Source of the DNA: Piscinibacter sp. XHJ-5
GTDB taxonomy: Bacteria > Pseudomonadota > Gammaproteobacteria > Burkholderiales > Burkholderiaceae_C
Assembly: GCF_029855045.1 (NCBI RefSeq)
Contig: NZ_CP123228.1
Coordinates: forward strand, 5,704,001-5,768,000
Direction: 5' to 3'
DNA length: 64,000 nucleotides
The position numbers and the translations under genes are program-made. The notes under the pieces are model-generated. The model was given only the letters and a program-made list of their open reading frames with translations, searched no databases and was not told the origin of the DNA. This document shows, one piece after another, positions 10,108 to 20,457 of the stretch; the first letter of the stretch is position 1; each line of letters starts with the position of its first letter.

Positions 10108-10202
10108 TCGGTCTCCTCGGTTGTCGGTCGGGCCACGCATCCCTGCGAAGCCGCTTCAGCGGGGCGAGAGATGGTCTCTCAATCGCTGGTCTCTTTCTAT
10201 TA

Positions 10203-10237
10203 GCAAAAAGCCCGCCGCAAATGTTTTGGGGCGGGCG
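10203..10237 (-). terminator. Rho-independent terminator downstream of rarA
   Basis: GCCCGCC (10210-10216) pairs with GGCGGGC (10230-10236) across a 13-nt loop, and the minus strand continues into TTTTTGC (10209-10203). It faces the rarA end of the ftsK-lolA-rarA series and insulates the liv operon, whose promoter must lie in the following 100 bp. The rest of the 240-bp gap shows only small hairpins. Confidence 0.75.
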
Positions 10238-10347
10238 TCGCTTCTTCGAAGCGCTGGTGACCGGGCGGAATTCTAGAGGCTGCGGCTTACGAAGGACATG
10301 CGGACTTTCCTAGTGGCTCCCGAACAAATCACCAAACCGACCGCACG

Positions 10348-11655
10348 TCACGTCCTTTTCTTCGCTTCCTCGTTCAGACGGCGCAATTCGACGAGGCGCT
10401 CGCCGATGCGGATCTCCAGCCCGCGCGGCACCGGCTCGTAGAACAGCGGTGCCTCCATGTCGTCGGGCCAGTAACGCTCGCCGGCCGCGAAGCCGCCTTG
10501 CTCGTCGTGCGCATAGCGATAGCCTTTGCCGTAGTCGAGGTTCTTCATGAGCCGAGTCGGCGCATTGCGCAGGCGCAGCGGCACCGCTCGGGTGCCATCC
10601 TGCGCGACGAAGGCGCGCGCGGCGTTGTAGGCGCTGTAGACCGCATTGGACTTGGGCGCCATCGCGAGATAGACCACCGCCTGGGCCAGCGCCAGCTCGC
10701 CTTCGGGCGAGCCCAGCCGCTCGTAGGTCTCGGCCGCGTCGAGCGCCATGCGCAGCGCGCGTGGATCGGCCAGGCCGATGTCTTCGCTGGCCATGCGCAC
10801 CATGCGCCTTGCCGCATAACGCGGATCGACACCGCCGTCGATCATGCGCACGAACCAGTACAGCGACGCATCCGGGTCGGAGCCGCGCACCGCCTTGTGC
10901 AGGGCGGAGATCGTGTCGTAGAACTGCTCGCCGCCCTTGTCGTAGCGGCGCAGCTGCTCGCCGAGCGACTTCTCCAGGAGCGGCTCGTCGATCTGCGTGG
11001 CGTCGCCCGCCATGTTGACCAGGTTTTCGTAGGCGTTGAGCAGGCGGCGCGCATCGCCGTCGGCGTAGCCGACCAGGCGCACAGCCGCGGCATCGGTGAG
11101 CGCCGGCGCATCGAGCAGCTGCTGTGCGCGCCCGAGCAGCGTGCGCAGGTCGCCATCGGCCAGGCTCTTCAGCACGTGCACCGTGGCACGCGACAGCAGC
11201 GCCGAGTTGACCTCGAACGACGGGTTCTCGGTGGTCGCGCCGATGAAGGTGAACAGGCCCGATTCCACATGCGGCAGGAAGGCATCCTGCTGCGCCTTGT
11301 TGAAGCGGTGCACCTCGTCGACGAACACGACGGTGCGCCGCCCGCCGGCCGCCGCGGCCTGGGCACGCTCGACCGCCTCGCGGATGTCCTTCACGCCGCC
11401 GAGCACTGCGGAGATGGGGATGAACTGCGCGTCGAACGCATCGGCCATCAGGCGCGCGAGCGTGGTCTTGCCGGTGCCCGGCGGGCCCCACAGGATCATC
11501 GAATGCAGGCGGCCGGACTGGAACGCGGCCCGCAGCGGCTTGCCTTCGCCCAGCAGGTGCTGCTGGCCGATGACTTCATCGAGGGTCTTGGGGCGAAGGC
11601 GCTCGGCGAGCGGAGGCTCGGGAGGTTCGTCCAGCGGCAAGGGGAGCGTGCCCAT
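10348..11655 (-). CDS. rarA: Replication-associated recombination protein RarA (MgsA)
   Basis: A 435-residue AAA+ ATPase related to clamp loaders that acts at stalled replication forks. Walker A GPPGTGKTTLARLMAD, Walker B VVFVDEVHRFNKAQQD and sensor-1 FIGATTENPSFEVN are all present. The C-terminal tetramerisation/MgsA part runs from about residue 260 (DTISALHKAVRGSDPDASLYW). The length matches the family (about 440). It follows lolA by 19 bp on the same strand, a widely conserved neighbourhood in betaproteobacteria, and is followed by a terminator. Confidence 0.95.
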   Translation of the reverse strand: MGTLPLPLDEPPEPPLAERLRPKTLDEVIGQQHLLGEGKPLRAAFQSGRLHSMILWGPPGTGKTTLARLMADAFDAQFIPISAVLGGVKDIREAVERAQAAAAGGRRTVVFVDEVHRFNKAQQDAFLPHVESGLFTFIGATTENPSFEVNSALLSRATVHVLKSLADGDLRTLLGRAQQLLDAPALTDAAAVRLVGYADGDARRLLNAYENLVNMAGDATQIDEPLLEKSLGEQLRRYDKGGEQFYDTISALHKAVRGSDPDASLYWFVRMIDGGVDPRYAARRMVRMASEDIGLADPRALRMALDAAETYERLGSPEGELALAQAVVYLAMAPKSNAVYSAYNAARAFVAQDGTRAVPLRLRNAPTRLMKNLDYGKGYRYAHDEQGGFAAGERYWPDDMEAPLFYEPVPRGLEIRIGERLVELRRLNEEAKKRT

Positions 11656-11674
11656 CGCCGGATTGTGTCGCAGC

Positions 11675-12283
11675 CTACTGTTCGATCACGTCGGCGCCGG
11701 GCGGCGCGGTGAACTTGAACAGCTCGGGCGCCACCCCTGCATTCGCCGCGAACTGCGAGAACTGCAGCAGCGAGCGCTGGCCGAAGCTGTCGGTGATTTC
11801 GACTGCCGACAGGTCACGGCCCTTGAAGCCGATGCGCACCGACTGGAACGCCCCGTCCTTGACCTTGGGCGTCGCTTGCACCCATTCGAGGCCGTCCTTG
11901 GCGGGCAGCGGCGACAGGGTGAAGTCCTTTTCGAGCGAACCGCCTGCCAGGATGGCCGCCGGCGTGGCCCCCAGCGCCTGCGAGAACTTGCGCACGCTGA
12001 CCTGGTTGAGATCGACGTCGTGGATCCAGACCTTCTGGCCGTCGGCGACGATCAGCTGCTCGAACGGCTTGGCATAGGCGAAGCGGAAACGGTTGGGACG
12101 CGCGAAATCGAAGCTGCCGCTCGAGGTCTTCTTCTTCGCGCCATCGGGCGAGACGACGGTCTGCGTGAAGCTGGCATGCCCCGACTTCACGTTGGTGACG
12201 AAGTCCTTCAGCGTGTCGACCGCATCGGCATGGACGGCGAAGCTGACGGCGCTGAGCAGCGCGGCGAAGAGAAGCTTGTTCAT
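11675..12283 (-). CDS. lolA: Outer-membrane lipoprotein carrier protein LolA
   Basis: A 202-residue periplasmic chaperone that takes lipoproteins from LolCDE to LolB. The signal peptide [21 protein letters not shown] is followed by [20 protein letters not shown], the typical mature start. Internal motifs [21 protein letters not shown] and [15 protein letters not shown] match the open-barrel strands of LolA. Its start codon overlaps the ftsK stop by 4 bp (ATGA at 12280-12283), so it is translated with ftsK. Confidence 0.95.
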   Translation of the reverse strand: MNKLLFAALLSAVSFAVHADAVDTLKDFVTNVKSGHASFTQTVVSPDGAKKKTSSGSFDFARPNRFRFAYAKPFEQLIVADGQKVWIHDVDLNQVSVRKFSQALGATPAAILAGGSLEKDFTLSPLPAKDGLEWVQATPKVKDGAFQSVRIGFKGRDLSAVEITDSFGQRSLLQFSQFAANAGVAPELFKFTAPPGADVIEQ

Positions 12284-14670
12284 TCGGCGCGGGCCGGCAC
12301 GATGATGTCCCGGTTGCCGTTGGTGGACATGGCCGATACGAGCCCGGATTTCTCCATTTGTTCCAGCAGCCGCGCCGCGCGGTTGTAGCCGATTCGTAAG
12401 TGGCGCTGCACCAGCGAGATGGAGGCCCGGCGGTGCTGCAGCACGATCGCGACCGCCTGGTCGTACATGGGATCCGATTCGCCGCTGCCGCCCCCCGGCA
12501 TGTCCGACGTCATGACGTCGCCGCCTTCGCCGTCGAGCGTGCCGCCTTCGAGGATGCCGTCGATGTAGTTGGGCTCGCCCTGGCTTTTGAGGTAGTTCAC
12601 GACTCGGTGCACCTCGTCGTCGCTGACGAATGCCCCGTGCACGCGCACGGGGATGCCGCCTCCGGGCGTGAGGTACAGCATGTCGCCCTGCCCGAGCAGC
12701 GCCTCGGCGCCCATCTGGTCGAGGATGGTGCGCGAGTCGATCTTGCTCGACACCTGGAACGACAGCCGCGTCGGGATGTTGGCCTTGATGAGGCCGGTGA
12801 TCACGTCGACGCTGGGCCGCTGCGTGGCGAGGATGAGATGGATGCCGGCTGCGCGCGCCTTCTGCGCCAGGCGGGCGATCAGCTCCTCGATCTTCTTGCC
12901 GACCACCATCATCAGGTCGGCCAGCTCATCGATCACGACGACGACGAACGGCAGGCGCTCCAGCGGCTCGGGCTGCTCGGGCGTGAGGCTGAAGGGATTG
13001 GGCAGGGTCTGGCCCCTCTCCGCTGCGTCGGCGATCTTCTTGTTGTAGCCCGACAGGTTGCGCACGCCGAGCTTGCTCATCAGCTTGTAGCGCCGCTCCA
13101 TCTCGCCGACGCACCAGTTGAGCGCGTTGGCGGCCTGCTTCATGTCGGTGACGACCGGCGCGAGCAGGTGCGGGATGCCCTCGTAGACGCTCATCTCGAG
13201 CATCTTCGGATCGATGAGGATCAGGCGCACGTCGCGCGCTTCGGCCTTGTAGAGCAGCGACAGGATCATGGCGTTGATCCCCACCGACTTGCCGGACCCG
13301 GTGGTGCCGGCCACGAGGCAGTGCGGCATCTTGGCGAGGTCGGCCACCACCGGGGCACCGACGATGTCCTTGCCGAGACCGATGGTGAGCTGCGAGGCCG
13401 CGTCGTTGTAGACCTGCGAGCCCAGGATCTCCGACAGGCGGATGGTCTGTCGCTTCGCATTGGGCAGCTCGAGCGCCATCGTCGTCTTGCCCGGAATGGT
13501 CTCGACGACGCGGATGCTGACCAGGCTCAGCGAGCGCGCCAGGTCCTTTGCCAGGTTGACGATCTGCGCGCCCTTCACGCCGGTGGCCGGCTCGATCTCG
13601 TAGCGCGTGATCACCGGCCCGGGCGACGCAGCGACCACGCGCACCTCGACACCGAAATCCTTCAGCTTCTTCTCGATGAGGCGAGAGGTCATCTCCAGCG
13701 TCTCGGGCGTCACGGTCTCCATGCGGCCGGGTGCCGCGTCGAGCAGGTCGACCTGCGGCAGCCTGGTGTCGGCCAGCTCGGTGAACAACGGCTTCTGCCG
13801 TTCCTTGACCACGCGCTCGCTCTTGGGCACCTCGACCACCGGCGCCTCGATGACGATGGGCACGTGGTCCTCCTGCAGCTGGTGCTCCGCCTCGACCACG
13901 TGCTCGCGCTCGCGCAAGGCCTGCTCGCCGAGACGAATGTCCTCGGCGCGTTCGATGCGCTCGACCCGGCGCTCGCGCAGGCTCTCGAACCAGGCGCCTA
14001 TGCCTTCGGCCACGCTCACCCAGGAGAAGCGAAATGCCATCGCGAGTCCTGCGACCAGCGCGGCGATCCAGAGCACGCCAGAGCCTGCGAAGCCGAGGAG
14101 CTTCATGCTCAGCGGCCCCAGCGTATAGCCCAGCACGCCACCCGCATGGGCGCCGGGGAGACGGGCTTCCCACTGGTACATGCGCGTCCATTCGAGCGAC
14201 GTACTCGCCGCCAGCAGCAGGACGACACCCAGCCAGAACAGCCAGCGAGGTCGTGCCGACGGCGATGTGTCGTCGCCGCGCAGCACGCGCGCGAGACCGC
14301 CCAGCCACGATCGCAGGCCGACGGCCATCAGCCACCAGGCCGAATAACCGAGCAGGAAGTACGCGAGGTCCGAGAACCAGGCGCCGAGCGCGCCGGCCTG
14401 GTTGTGCGGCAGCGGGGACTGGCCCGAGGTGGAAAAAGCCGGATCGGAAGCGTTGTGCGTGACCAACGCAAGCAGTGCCAGCAGCCACGCCACGCCGCCC
14501 ACGAGCAGCATGAGCTGCGATCTCCAACCCACGTGGTGGCCGGTGTCGGCGGGCGCGGCGGCGCTGTCGCGAGCAGCCTTGCTGCGGGTGTACGTGCCAC
14601 CGTGCGGGGCAGCCGACGAGGTGGACGAAGCCCCGGTGTCGGACCGGAGCGAACCGAGCGGAAACGTCAT
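12280..14670 (-). CDS. ftsK: DNA translocase FtsK
   Basis: A 796-residue FtsK/SpoIIIE ATPase coupling chromosome segregation to septation. Four to five membrane segments occupy about residues 50-225, followed by a short charged linker (about 225-300). The motor carries Walker [15 protein letters not shown] and Walker [17 protein letters not shown]. The C-terminal gamma winged helix, which reads KOPS sites, ends the protein ([20 protein letters not shown], then [19 protein letters not shown]). The linker is much shorter than in E. coli FtsK, which is normal for this clade. The N-terminus before residue 45 is Ser/Ala-rich and may be overcalled. Confidence 0.95.
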   Translation of the reverse strand: MTFPLGSLRSDTGASSTSSAAPHGGTYTRSKAARDSAAAPADTGHHVGWRSQLMLLVGGVAWLLALLALVTHNASDPAFSTSGQSPLPHNQAGALGAWFSDLAYFLLGYSAWWLMAVGLRSWLGGLARVLRGDDTSPSARPRWLFWLGVVLLLAASTSLEWTRMYQWEARLPGAHAGGVLGYTLGPLSMKLLGFAGSGVLWIAALVAGLAMAFRFSWVSVAEGIGAWFESLRERRVERIERAEDIRLGEQALREREHVVEAEHQLQEDHVPIVIEAPVVEVPKSERVVKERQKPLFTELADTRLPQVDLLDAAPGRMETVTPETLEMTSRLIEKKLKDFGVEVRVVAASPGPVITRYEIEPATGVKGAQIVNLAKDLARSLSLVSIRVVETIPGKTTMALELPNAKRQTIRLSEILGSQVYNDAASQLTIGLGKDIVGAPVVADLAKMPHCLVAGTTGSGKSVGINAMILSLLYKAEARDVRLILIDPKMLEMSVYEGIPHLLAPVVTDMKQAANALNWCVGEMERRYKLMSKLGVRNLSGYNKKIADAAERGQTLPNPFSLTPEQPEPLERLPFVVVVIDELADLMMVVGKKIEELIARLAQKARAAGIHLILATQRPSVDVITGLIKANIPTRLSFQVSSKIDSRTILDQMGAEALLGQGDMLYLTPGGGIPVRVHGAFVSDDEVHRVVNYLKSQGEPNYIDGILEGGTLDGEGGDVMTSDMPGGGSGESDPMYDQAVAIVLQHRRASISLVQRHLRIGYNRAARLLEQMEKSGLVSAMSTNGNRDIIVPARAE

Positions 14671-14707
14671 CCTTCGATTGTGGCCGAAGCGGCCTCAATC
14701 GCCTGCA

Positions 14708-15373
14708 TCAGGTGACCAGGCGCTCCTTGATGATCACCGAGCCGTTCTCCTGCGTCTCGACCATGCCGCGCTCTTCCAGGTCTTTCATCACGCGGCTGAC
14801 CATCTCGCGCGAGGCGCCGACCACCTTGGCCAGGTCCTGGCGCGAAACCTTGTTGCGGATGATCTTGATGTCGCCGTCGTTCTCGGCCATGTCGAGCAGC
14901 GTGCGTGCGACGCGTCCATAGACGTCGAGCAGAGCGAGCGATTCGATCTGGCGGTCGGCGTTGCGCAGGCGCTGCACCAGCCCTCGGAGGATGGCGTACG
15001 AGAGACTCGAGTTCTCGGGCAGGCAACGTGCGAATTCGGCACGGCCGAGGATCAGCATGTCGGTTTGCACCTCGGCGCGCACCGTGGCGGAGTGCGGCTC
15101 GTTGTCGATGAGACTCATCTCGCCCACGTAGTCTCCCGGCTGCAGCACCGCGAGGATGACCTCTCGGCCACGCGAGTCGGCGGTTAGCACGCGGGCCCGG
15201 CCAGTGAGCAGGATGAACAGCGCATTCGACTTCCGTCCGTGCTCGACGATGATCTCGCCCCTTCGGAAGCGCCGCTTGACGACGCTGTCGGCGATGCCCT
15301 GTGCCTGGTCGTTGGTGAGCATCGAAAACAAAGGCACACGGCGAATCAGATCGAGATTCGAAAGCATTGCCAT
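14708..15373 (-). CDS. Crp/Fnr-family transcriptional regulator
   Basis: A 221-residue regulator with an N-terminal cyclic-nucleotide-binding fold (about 15-130, including GEMSLIDNEPHSATVRAEV in the phosphate-cassette position) and a C-terminal winged helix (SRQDLAKVVGASREMVSRVM). It lacks the N-terminal Cys cluster of FNR, and the cassette departs from the canonical cAMP-binding GELALxxxxPRAATV (no Arg beside ATV), so cAMP binding is doubtful. It lies 37 bp upstream of ftsK on the same strand and divergent from trxB, a conserved arrangement in Burkholderiales. Its targets are unknown. Confidence 0.9.
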   Translation of the reverse strand: MAMLSNLDLIRRVPLFSMLTNDQAQGIADSVVKRRFRRGEIIVEHGRKSNALFILLTGRARVLTADSRGREVILAVLQPGDYVGEMSLIDNEPHSATVRAEVQTDMLILGRAEFARCLPENSSLSYAILRGLVQRLRNADRQIESLALLDVYGRVARTLLDMAENDGDIKIIRNKVSRQDLAKVVGASREMVSRVMKDLEERGMVETQENGSVIIKERLVT

Positions 15374-15493
15374 ACGAGGAGCTCCAGTCAGTCTTTATTG
15401 GGATTGCAGGGCGTGACCCAGGCAAATTTCACGTTTCCTACAATTTCGCTATTGTCACCATTGCCGGCGTTGACGCCAGCGCGAGAGAACCCC

Positions 15494-16494
<1,001 letters not shown>

Positions 16495-16506
16495 TCCCGG
16501 GGGCGG

Positions 16507-16534
16507 TGGACCCACCCCGAAATCTGGCTATAAT
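16507..16534 (+). promoter_or_regulatory. Predicted sigma70 promoter for rpmB-rpmG
   Basis: TGGACC (16507-16512) and a perfect TATAAT (16529-16534) are separated by 16 bp, 88 bp before the rpmB start. A strong -10 fits a ribosomal protein operon. The rest of the trxB-rpmB gap is the presumed leader. Confidence 0.6.
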
Positions 16535-16621
16535 CGCGGTCTTTGCCGGATTGCTCCTGGGCAGCTTTGCCCCAGCCACACGCACCGGCGCTTTGGCAAT
16601 CAGATTCACCGGAGAAGCGTC

Positions 16622-16855
16622 ATGGCACGCGTCTGTCAAGTCACGGGCAAGCGCCCGATGGTGGGGAACAACGTCTCCCGCGCAAACAACAAAACGAAGC
16701 GCCGCTTCCTGCCCAACCTGCAGTACCGCCGCTTCTGGCTCGAAACCGAGAACCGCTGGGTGCGCCTTCGCATCAGCAACGCAGCGTTGCGCCTGATCGA
16801 CAAGGTCGGCATCGACCAGGTCGTCGCCGATCTGCGTGCCAAGGGCGCGCTGTAA
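16622..16855 (+). CDS. rpmB: 50S ribosomal protein L28
   Basis: A 77-residue protein starting [20 protein letters not shown], the invariant L28 N-terminus, followed by the basic [13 protein letters not shown] segment. The length is usual for proteobacterial L28. The start is the ATG at 16622; upstream in-frame codons are non-conserved leader. It is the first gene of rpmBG. Confidence 0.97.
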   Translation: MARVCQVTGKRPMVGNNVSRANNKTKRRFLPNLQYRRFWLETENRWVRLRISNAALRLIDKVGIDQVVADLRAKGAL

Positions 16856-16871
16856 ACCCTAGGAGCAGATC

Positions 16872-17039
16872 ATGGCAAAAGGTGGACGCGAAAAGATCAA
16901 GCTGGAATCCAGCGCCGGCACCGGTCACTTCTACACGACCGACAAGAACAAGAAGACCACGCCGGAAAAGCTGGAGATGATGAAGTTCGACCCGAAGGCT
17001 CGAAAGCACGTGATGTACAAGGAAACCAAGCTGAAGTAA
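16872..17039 (+). CDS. rpmG: 50S ribosomal protein L33
   Basis: A 55-residue protein reading [20 protein letters not shown] and ending [14 protein letters not shown], the classic cysteine-free (C-minus) form of L33. It starts 16 bp after the rpmB stop behind a TAGGAG ribosome site. The C-minus form does not need zinc, so its expression is not expected to depend on zinc supply. A strong terminator follows 21 bp later. Confidence 0.97.
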   Translation: MAKGGREKIKLESSAGTGHFYTTDKNKKTTPEKLEMMKFDPKARKHVMYKETKLK

Positions 17040-17060
17040 TTCGGCCTGGTTTCGAGAAGG

Positions 17061-17092
17061 CCCGCCCGACCTTTCGTCCGGCGGGTTTTTTT
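17061..17092 (+). terminator. Rho-independent terminator of rpmBG
   Basis: CCCGCC (17061-17066) pairs with GGCGGG (17080-17085), with an additional GAC/GTC pairing inside, and is followed by seven T residues (17086-17092). Confidence 0.9.
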
Positions 17093-17115
17093 GCGCCCGC
17101 CGTTCTCGCAAAGCA

Positions 17116-17139
17116 AAAGGCCCGCAGTGGCGGGCCTTT
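17116..17139 (-). terminator. Terminator downstream of the acyl desaturase (potentially bidirectional)
   Basis: AAAGGCCCGC (17116-17125) and GCGGGCCTTT (17130-17139) form a perfect 10-bp stem with a 4-nt loop. On the minus strand the stem is followed by TTTTGCTTT, so it terminates the desaturase gene that ends at 17159, and it may also back up rpmBG termination. Confidence 0.8.
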
Positions 17140-17158
17140 AGTGGGTGGGGCGAAACGC

Positions 17159-18382
17159 TCAGGCGTGCGCGGCGCGCAGCTTCAGCGCGAAGTCCTGCAG
17201 GGCAGCGATACCGCTCTCCTCGGCCTTCTTGCACCAGGCCTGCAGGTCGGCCACGAGTTGCTCGGCCGACACGTTGGTGCGCGTCCAGAGCAGGCGCAGC
17301 TCTTCGCGCATGGCGACCAGCTTGGCGAGCGCGGCGTTCTGCGCGCAGACGTTCTCCACGTGCTTCTTCACGTCCTGCGGGATCTTGTCCTCGTCGCGGT
17401 GCAGCCAGCGCTTGGCCAGGTGCATTTCCTTCCACTTCGCGGTGTTCTGCGCACCTTCGGCCTTGAGACGAGCCAGCTCGGCACCGCAGGCCTGCTTGAG
17501 GTGCTTGGCGTACTTGGCCATCACCTCGTAGCGATTGGCGATCACGGCTTCAAGCGTCTGCGAGTCGGCCACCGGCTTGATGCTGCCGAGCTTGAGCATC
17601 GGCGGCGTCTTGCGCACCTTGGCCCAGCCCAACATCTCGAGGCCGCGGATGTACGCCCAGCCGATGTCGAACTCGTACGGCTTGACCGACAGCTTGGCCG
17701 AGGTGGGATAGGTGTGATGGTTGTTGTGCAGCTCTTCGCCGCCGATGATGAGACCCCACGGCGACACGTTGCGTGAGGCATCGGGGGCTTCGAAGTTGCG
17801 ATAGCCCCACCAGTGCCCGATGCCGTTGATGATGCCGGCCGCGGTGATCGGGATCCACAGCATCTGCACGGCCCATACGGCCAGGCCGATGGCGCCGAAA
17901 AGCATCACGTCGATGATCAGCGCGATGCCCACGCCTTGCCAGGTGTAGCGGCTGTACAGGTTGCGCTCGATCCAGTCGTCAGGGGTGCCGTGGCCGAACT
18001 TGCTCAGCGTCTCCTGGTTCTTCGCCTCGGTGCGATACAGCTCGCTGCCCTCGAGCAGGACCTTCTTGATGCCGTAAGTCTGCGGGCTGTGCGGATCGTC
18101 GACCGTTTCGCACTTGGCGTGATGCTTGCGGTGGATGGCGACCCACTCCTTGGTCACCATGCCGGTGGTCAGCCATAGCCACAGGCGGAAGAAGTGGGAA
18201 GGAATCGGGCCGAGATCCAGCGCCCGGTGCGCCTGGGCGCGGTGCAGGAAGATGGTGACCGAAGCGATCGTGAAGTGGGTGGTGACCAGCGTGAACAGCA
18301 GAACCTGCCACCACGACGCATCCACCAGGCCATAGGCCAGCCAATTGATCAGGCCGTCCCAAACCGACATCAAACCGTTCAT
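17159..18382 (-). CDS. Membrane acyl-CoA/acyl-lipid desaturase (delta-9 type)
   Basis: A 407-residue di-iron membrane desaturase that puts a double bond in saturated acyl chains. The three histidine boxes are complete: HRAQAHR (residues 47-53), HRKHH (about 83-87) and EELHNNHHTYP (about 216-226). Hydrophobic segments flank the first two boxes and a further pair lies at about 150-190. The C-terminal 120 residues are Lys/Glu-rich and helical, longer than in minimal desaturases but common in Burkholderiales. A TACAAT at 18424-18419 on this strand could be its -10. It stands alone between convergent rpmG and the rRNA methyltransferase. Confidence 0.93.
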   Translation of the reverse strand: MNGLMSVWDGLINWLAYGLVDASWWQVLLFTLVTTHFTIASVTIFLHRAQAHRALDLGPIPSHFFRLWLWLTTGMVTKEWVAIHRKHHAKCETVDDPHSPQTYGIKKVLLEGSELYRTEAKNQETLSKFGHGTPDDWIERNLYSRYTWQGVGIALIIDVMLFGAIGLAVWAVQMLWIPITAAGIINGIGHWWGYRNFEAPDASRNVSPWGLIIGGEELHNNHHTYPTSAKLSVKPYEFDIGWAYIRGLEMLGWAKVRKTPPMLKLGSIKPVADSQTLEAVIANRYEVMAKYAKHLKQACGAELARLKAEGAQNTAKWKEMHLAKRWLHRDEDKIPQDVKKHVENVCAQNAALAKLVAMREELRLLWTRTNVSAEQLVADLQAWCKKAEESGIAALQDFALKLRAAHA

Positions 18383-18508
18383 TAATTTGCCTTCTGGCCG
18401 TCACACGGCGAATAGCGGATTGTAAGTGACACCCCTGTGAAATGCCCCTCGGAAACTACGGTGTTCCGGGTGGGAAATTCACCGGATTTGTGGTGGATCA
18501 GGAAAAGT

Positions 18509-19768
18509 TCAACGGCGTTCCCACACTGCGGCGAAGAATCCGTCGGTACCGTGACGGTGCGGCCACAAACGCAGGAATTCCTCACGAACCAAGGCATTCG
18601 GCGTGCCCACATGCGCCTTGGCCAGCGCGTCGGCGGCGGGCAGCGGCACGAACTCACGGGCGTGCTCGGCGGAAAAAGCGCGGGCGATCGCCTCGTCCTC
18701 GTCCTCGAGCAGGCTGCAGGTCGCGTACACGAGGCGTCCACCCGGCTTCACCAGGCGGCAGGCGCTGGCCAGAATGGCCGTCTGCTTCTCGCGCAATTCG
18801 GCCACGGCCTGGGGCGACTGGCGCCATTTCATGTCGGGGTTGCGGCGCAGGGTGCCCAGCCCGGAGCACGGCGCGTCGACCAGTACACGATCGATCTTGC
18901 CTGCCAGCCGCTTGATTCGCTCGTCGCGTTCGTGGGCGATCTGCACCGGGTACACGTTCGACAGCCCGCTGCGAGCCAGCCGCGGCTTGAGCGCCGCCAG
19001 CCGGTGGCCCGAGGTGTCGAAGGCGTACAGGCGCCCCGTGTTGCGCATCGCCGCGCCCAGGGCCAACGTCTTGCCGCCGGCGCCAGCGCAGAAGTCGACG
19101 ACCATCTCCCCGCGCTTCGCGTCGGTCAGCAGGGCCAGAAGCTGGCTGCCTTCGTCCTGCACCTCCACGTCGCCTTTGGTAAAGACATCGAGCTTGTTCA
19201 GCGCGGGCTTGCCTTCGATGCGCAGTCCCCAGGGTGAATACGGCGTGGGCGTCGCGTCGATACGGGCGTCGGCAAGCGCCGCCTGGACGGCTTCGCGCTT
19301 GGACTTCATCGTGTTGACGCGCAGGTCGAGCGCCGCCGGGGCGTTGAGACTGTCCACCAGCGGCCAGAACTCTTCGCCCAGCTGCGCGTGCAGCGGCTCG
19401 GCCAGCCATTCCGGCAGGTTGTGACGCAGCTTCTCCGGCAGCGCCTCGCGATCGACTGCCTGCACCTTCTGCAGCCACTGCTGCTCCGCCTCGCTCAAAG
19501 CGGCGCGCAGGAAGCCCTCGTTGCCTTGCCAGCCCAGGATGGCCAGCCGGCGCTCCATCTCGCCCTTGCCCGACTGGGCGAGGTGCTGGAACAGCGCACG
19601 GTGGCGCAGCACGTGGTAGACCGTTTCGGCCAGCGTGTGCCTTTCGCGTGAGCCCAGCAGGCGGTGCTGGCGAAAGAAGTTCGAGACGACGCCGTCGGCC
19701 GGCGCGTCGAAGCGCATCACCTGGTGCAGCAGGTCGGTGGCGAGCTCCAGCAGCGCGTTGGGATGCAT
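18509..19768 (-). CDS. RsmB-like RNA (cytosine-C5) methyltransferase
   Basis: A 419-residue SAM-dependent RNA m5C methyltransferase of the NOL1/NOP2/Sun family. The SAM-binding motif is VVDFCAGAGGKTLALGAAM. The two catalytic cysteines are in DAPCSGLGTLRRNPD (motif IV) and VYATCSLLEDE (motif VI). The N-terminal helical region resembles a reduced NusB-like domain. Homologues are usually annotated 16S rRNA methyltransferase RsmB, but the target nucleotide is not shown by sequence. It lies directly downstream of purN on the same strand with a 6-bp gap. Confidence 0.9.
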   Translation of the reverse strand: MHPNALLELATDLLHQVMRFDAPADGVVSNFFRQHRLLGSRERHTLAETVYHVLRHRALFQHLAQSGKGEMERRLAILGWQGNEGFLRAALSEAEQQWLQKVQAVDREALPEKLRHNLPEWLAEPLHAQLGEEFWPLVDSLNAPAALDLRVNTMKSKREAVQAALADARIDATPTPYSPWGLRIEGKPALNKLDVFTKGDVEVQDEGSQLLALLTDAKRGEMVVDFCAGAGGKTLALGAAMRNTGRLYAFDTSGHRLAALKPRLARSGLSNVYPVQIAHERDERIKRLAGKIDRVLVDAPCSGLGTLRRNPDMKWRQSPQAVAELREKQTAILASACRLVKPGGRLVYATCSLLEDEDEAIARAFSAEHAREFVPLPAADALAKAHVGTPNALVREEFLRLWPHRHGTDGFFAAVWERR

Positions 19769-19774
19769 GGCCGC

Positions 19775-20401
19775 TCAGGTCAGCAGCTGCGACTCGCCGC
19801 CGATGTGCGTGACGACGCCGTTCTCCTCGCGCAGCAGGCCTTGGACGATCCACTGCACCGCCCGCGGGTACATCTGGTGCTCGCGCGACAGCACGCGCGC
19901 CGACAGCGTCGCCTCGGTGTCGCCGGGCAGCACCGGCACGATGGCCTGGGCGACGATCGGGCCGTTGTCGAGGTCCTCGGTCACGTAGTGCACGGTCGCG
20001 CCGGCCACCTTGCAGCCCGTCTCGATCGCGCGCCGGTGCGTGTCCAGCCCGGTGAATGCCGGCAGCAGGGAAGGATGGATGTTCACGATGCGGCGGTGAA
20101 AGCGCTGGATGAACGCCGGCGTCAACAACCGCATGAAGCCTGCCAGCACGATGAGATCCGGGGCGAAGCGGTCGATCGTCGCGGCCAGCTCCGCATCGAA
20201 GGCGTCGCGCGTGGGGTAGGCCTTGTGATCTACCACTGCAGTCGCGATGCCGCGCTCGTTGGCGAACGCGAGCCCGGCCGCTTGAGGACGGTTGCTCACG
20301 ACCGCCGCGACTCGCGCATCCCAGCTTTCGGTCGTGCAGGCGCGCACGATGGCTTCCATGTTGGAGCCACGGCCGGAGATGAGGATCACGATGTTCTTCA
20401 T
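19775..20401 (-). CDS. purN: Phosphoribosylglycinamide formyltransferase PurN
   Basis: A 208-residue GAR transformylase, third step of purine synthesis, using 10-formyl-tetrahydrofolate. The N-terminus MKNIVILISGRGSNMEAIV binds the GAR phosphate. The catalytic Asn and His are in VNIHPSLLPAF and the Asp in YVTEDLDNGPIVAQ. The ATG at 20401 is chosen because the family starts MKNIVILISG; an upstream ATG would add eight residues. It is divergent from trpS. Confidence 0.95.
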   Translation of the reverse strand: MKNIVILISGRGSNMEAIVRACTTESWDARVAAVVSNRPQAAGLAFANERGIATAVVDHKAYPTRDAFDAELAATIDRFAPDLIVLAGFMRLLTPAFIQRFHRRIVNIHPSLLPAFTGLDTHRRAIETGCKVAGATVHYVTEDLDNGPIVAQAIVPVLPGDTEATLSARVLSREHQMYPRAVQWIVQGLLREENGVVTHIGGESQLLT

Positions 20402-20457
20402 GGCGGGCGAAAGTGTAGCGGCCACCTACAATTCGACCCTTCACCTGCGAGCCCACG

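Noticed and set aside
10238..10253. CGCTTC-TTC-GAAGCG hairpin beside the rarA terminator.
   Set aside because: Short stem without a T tract; no function assigned.
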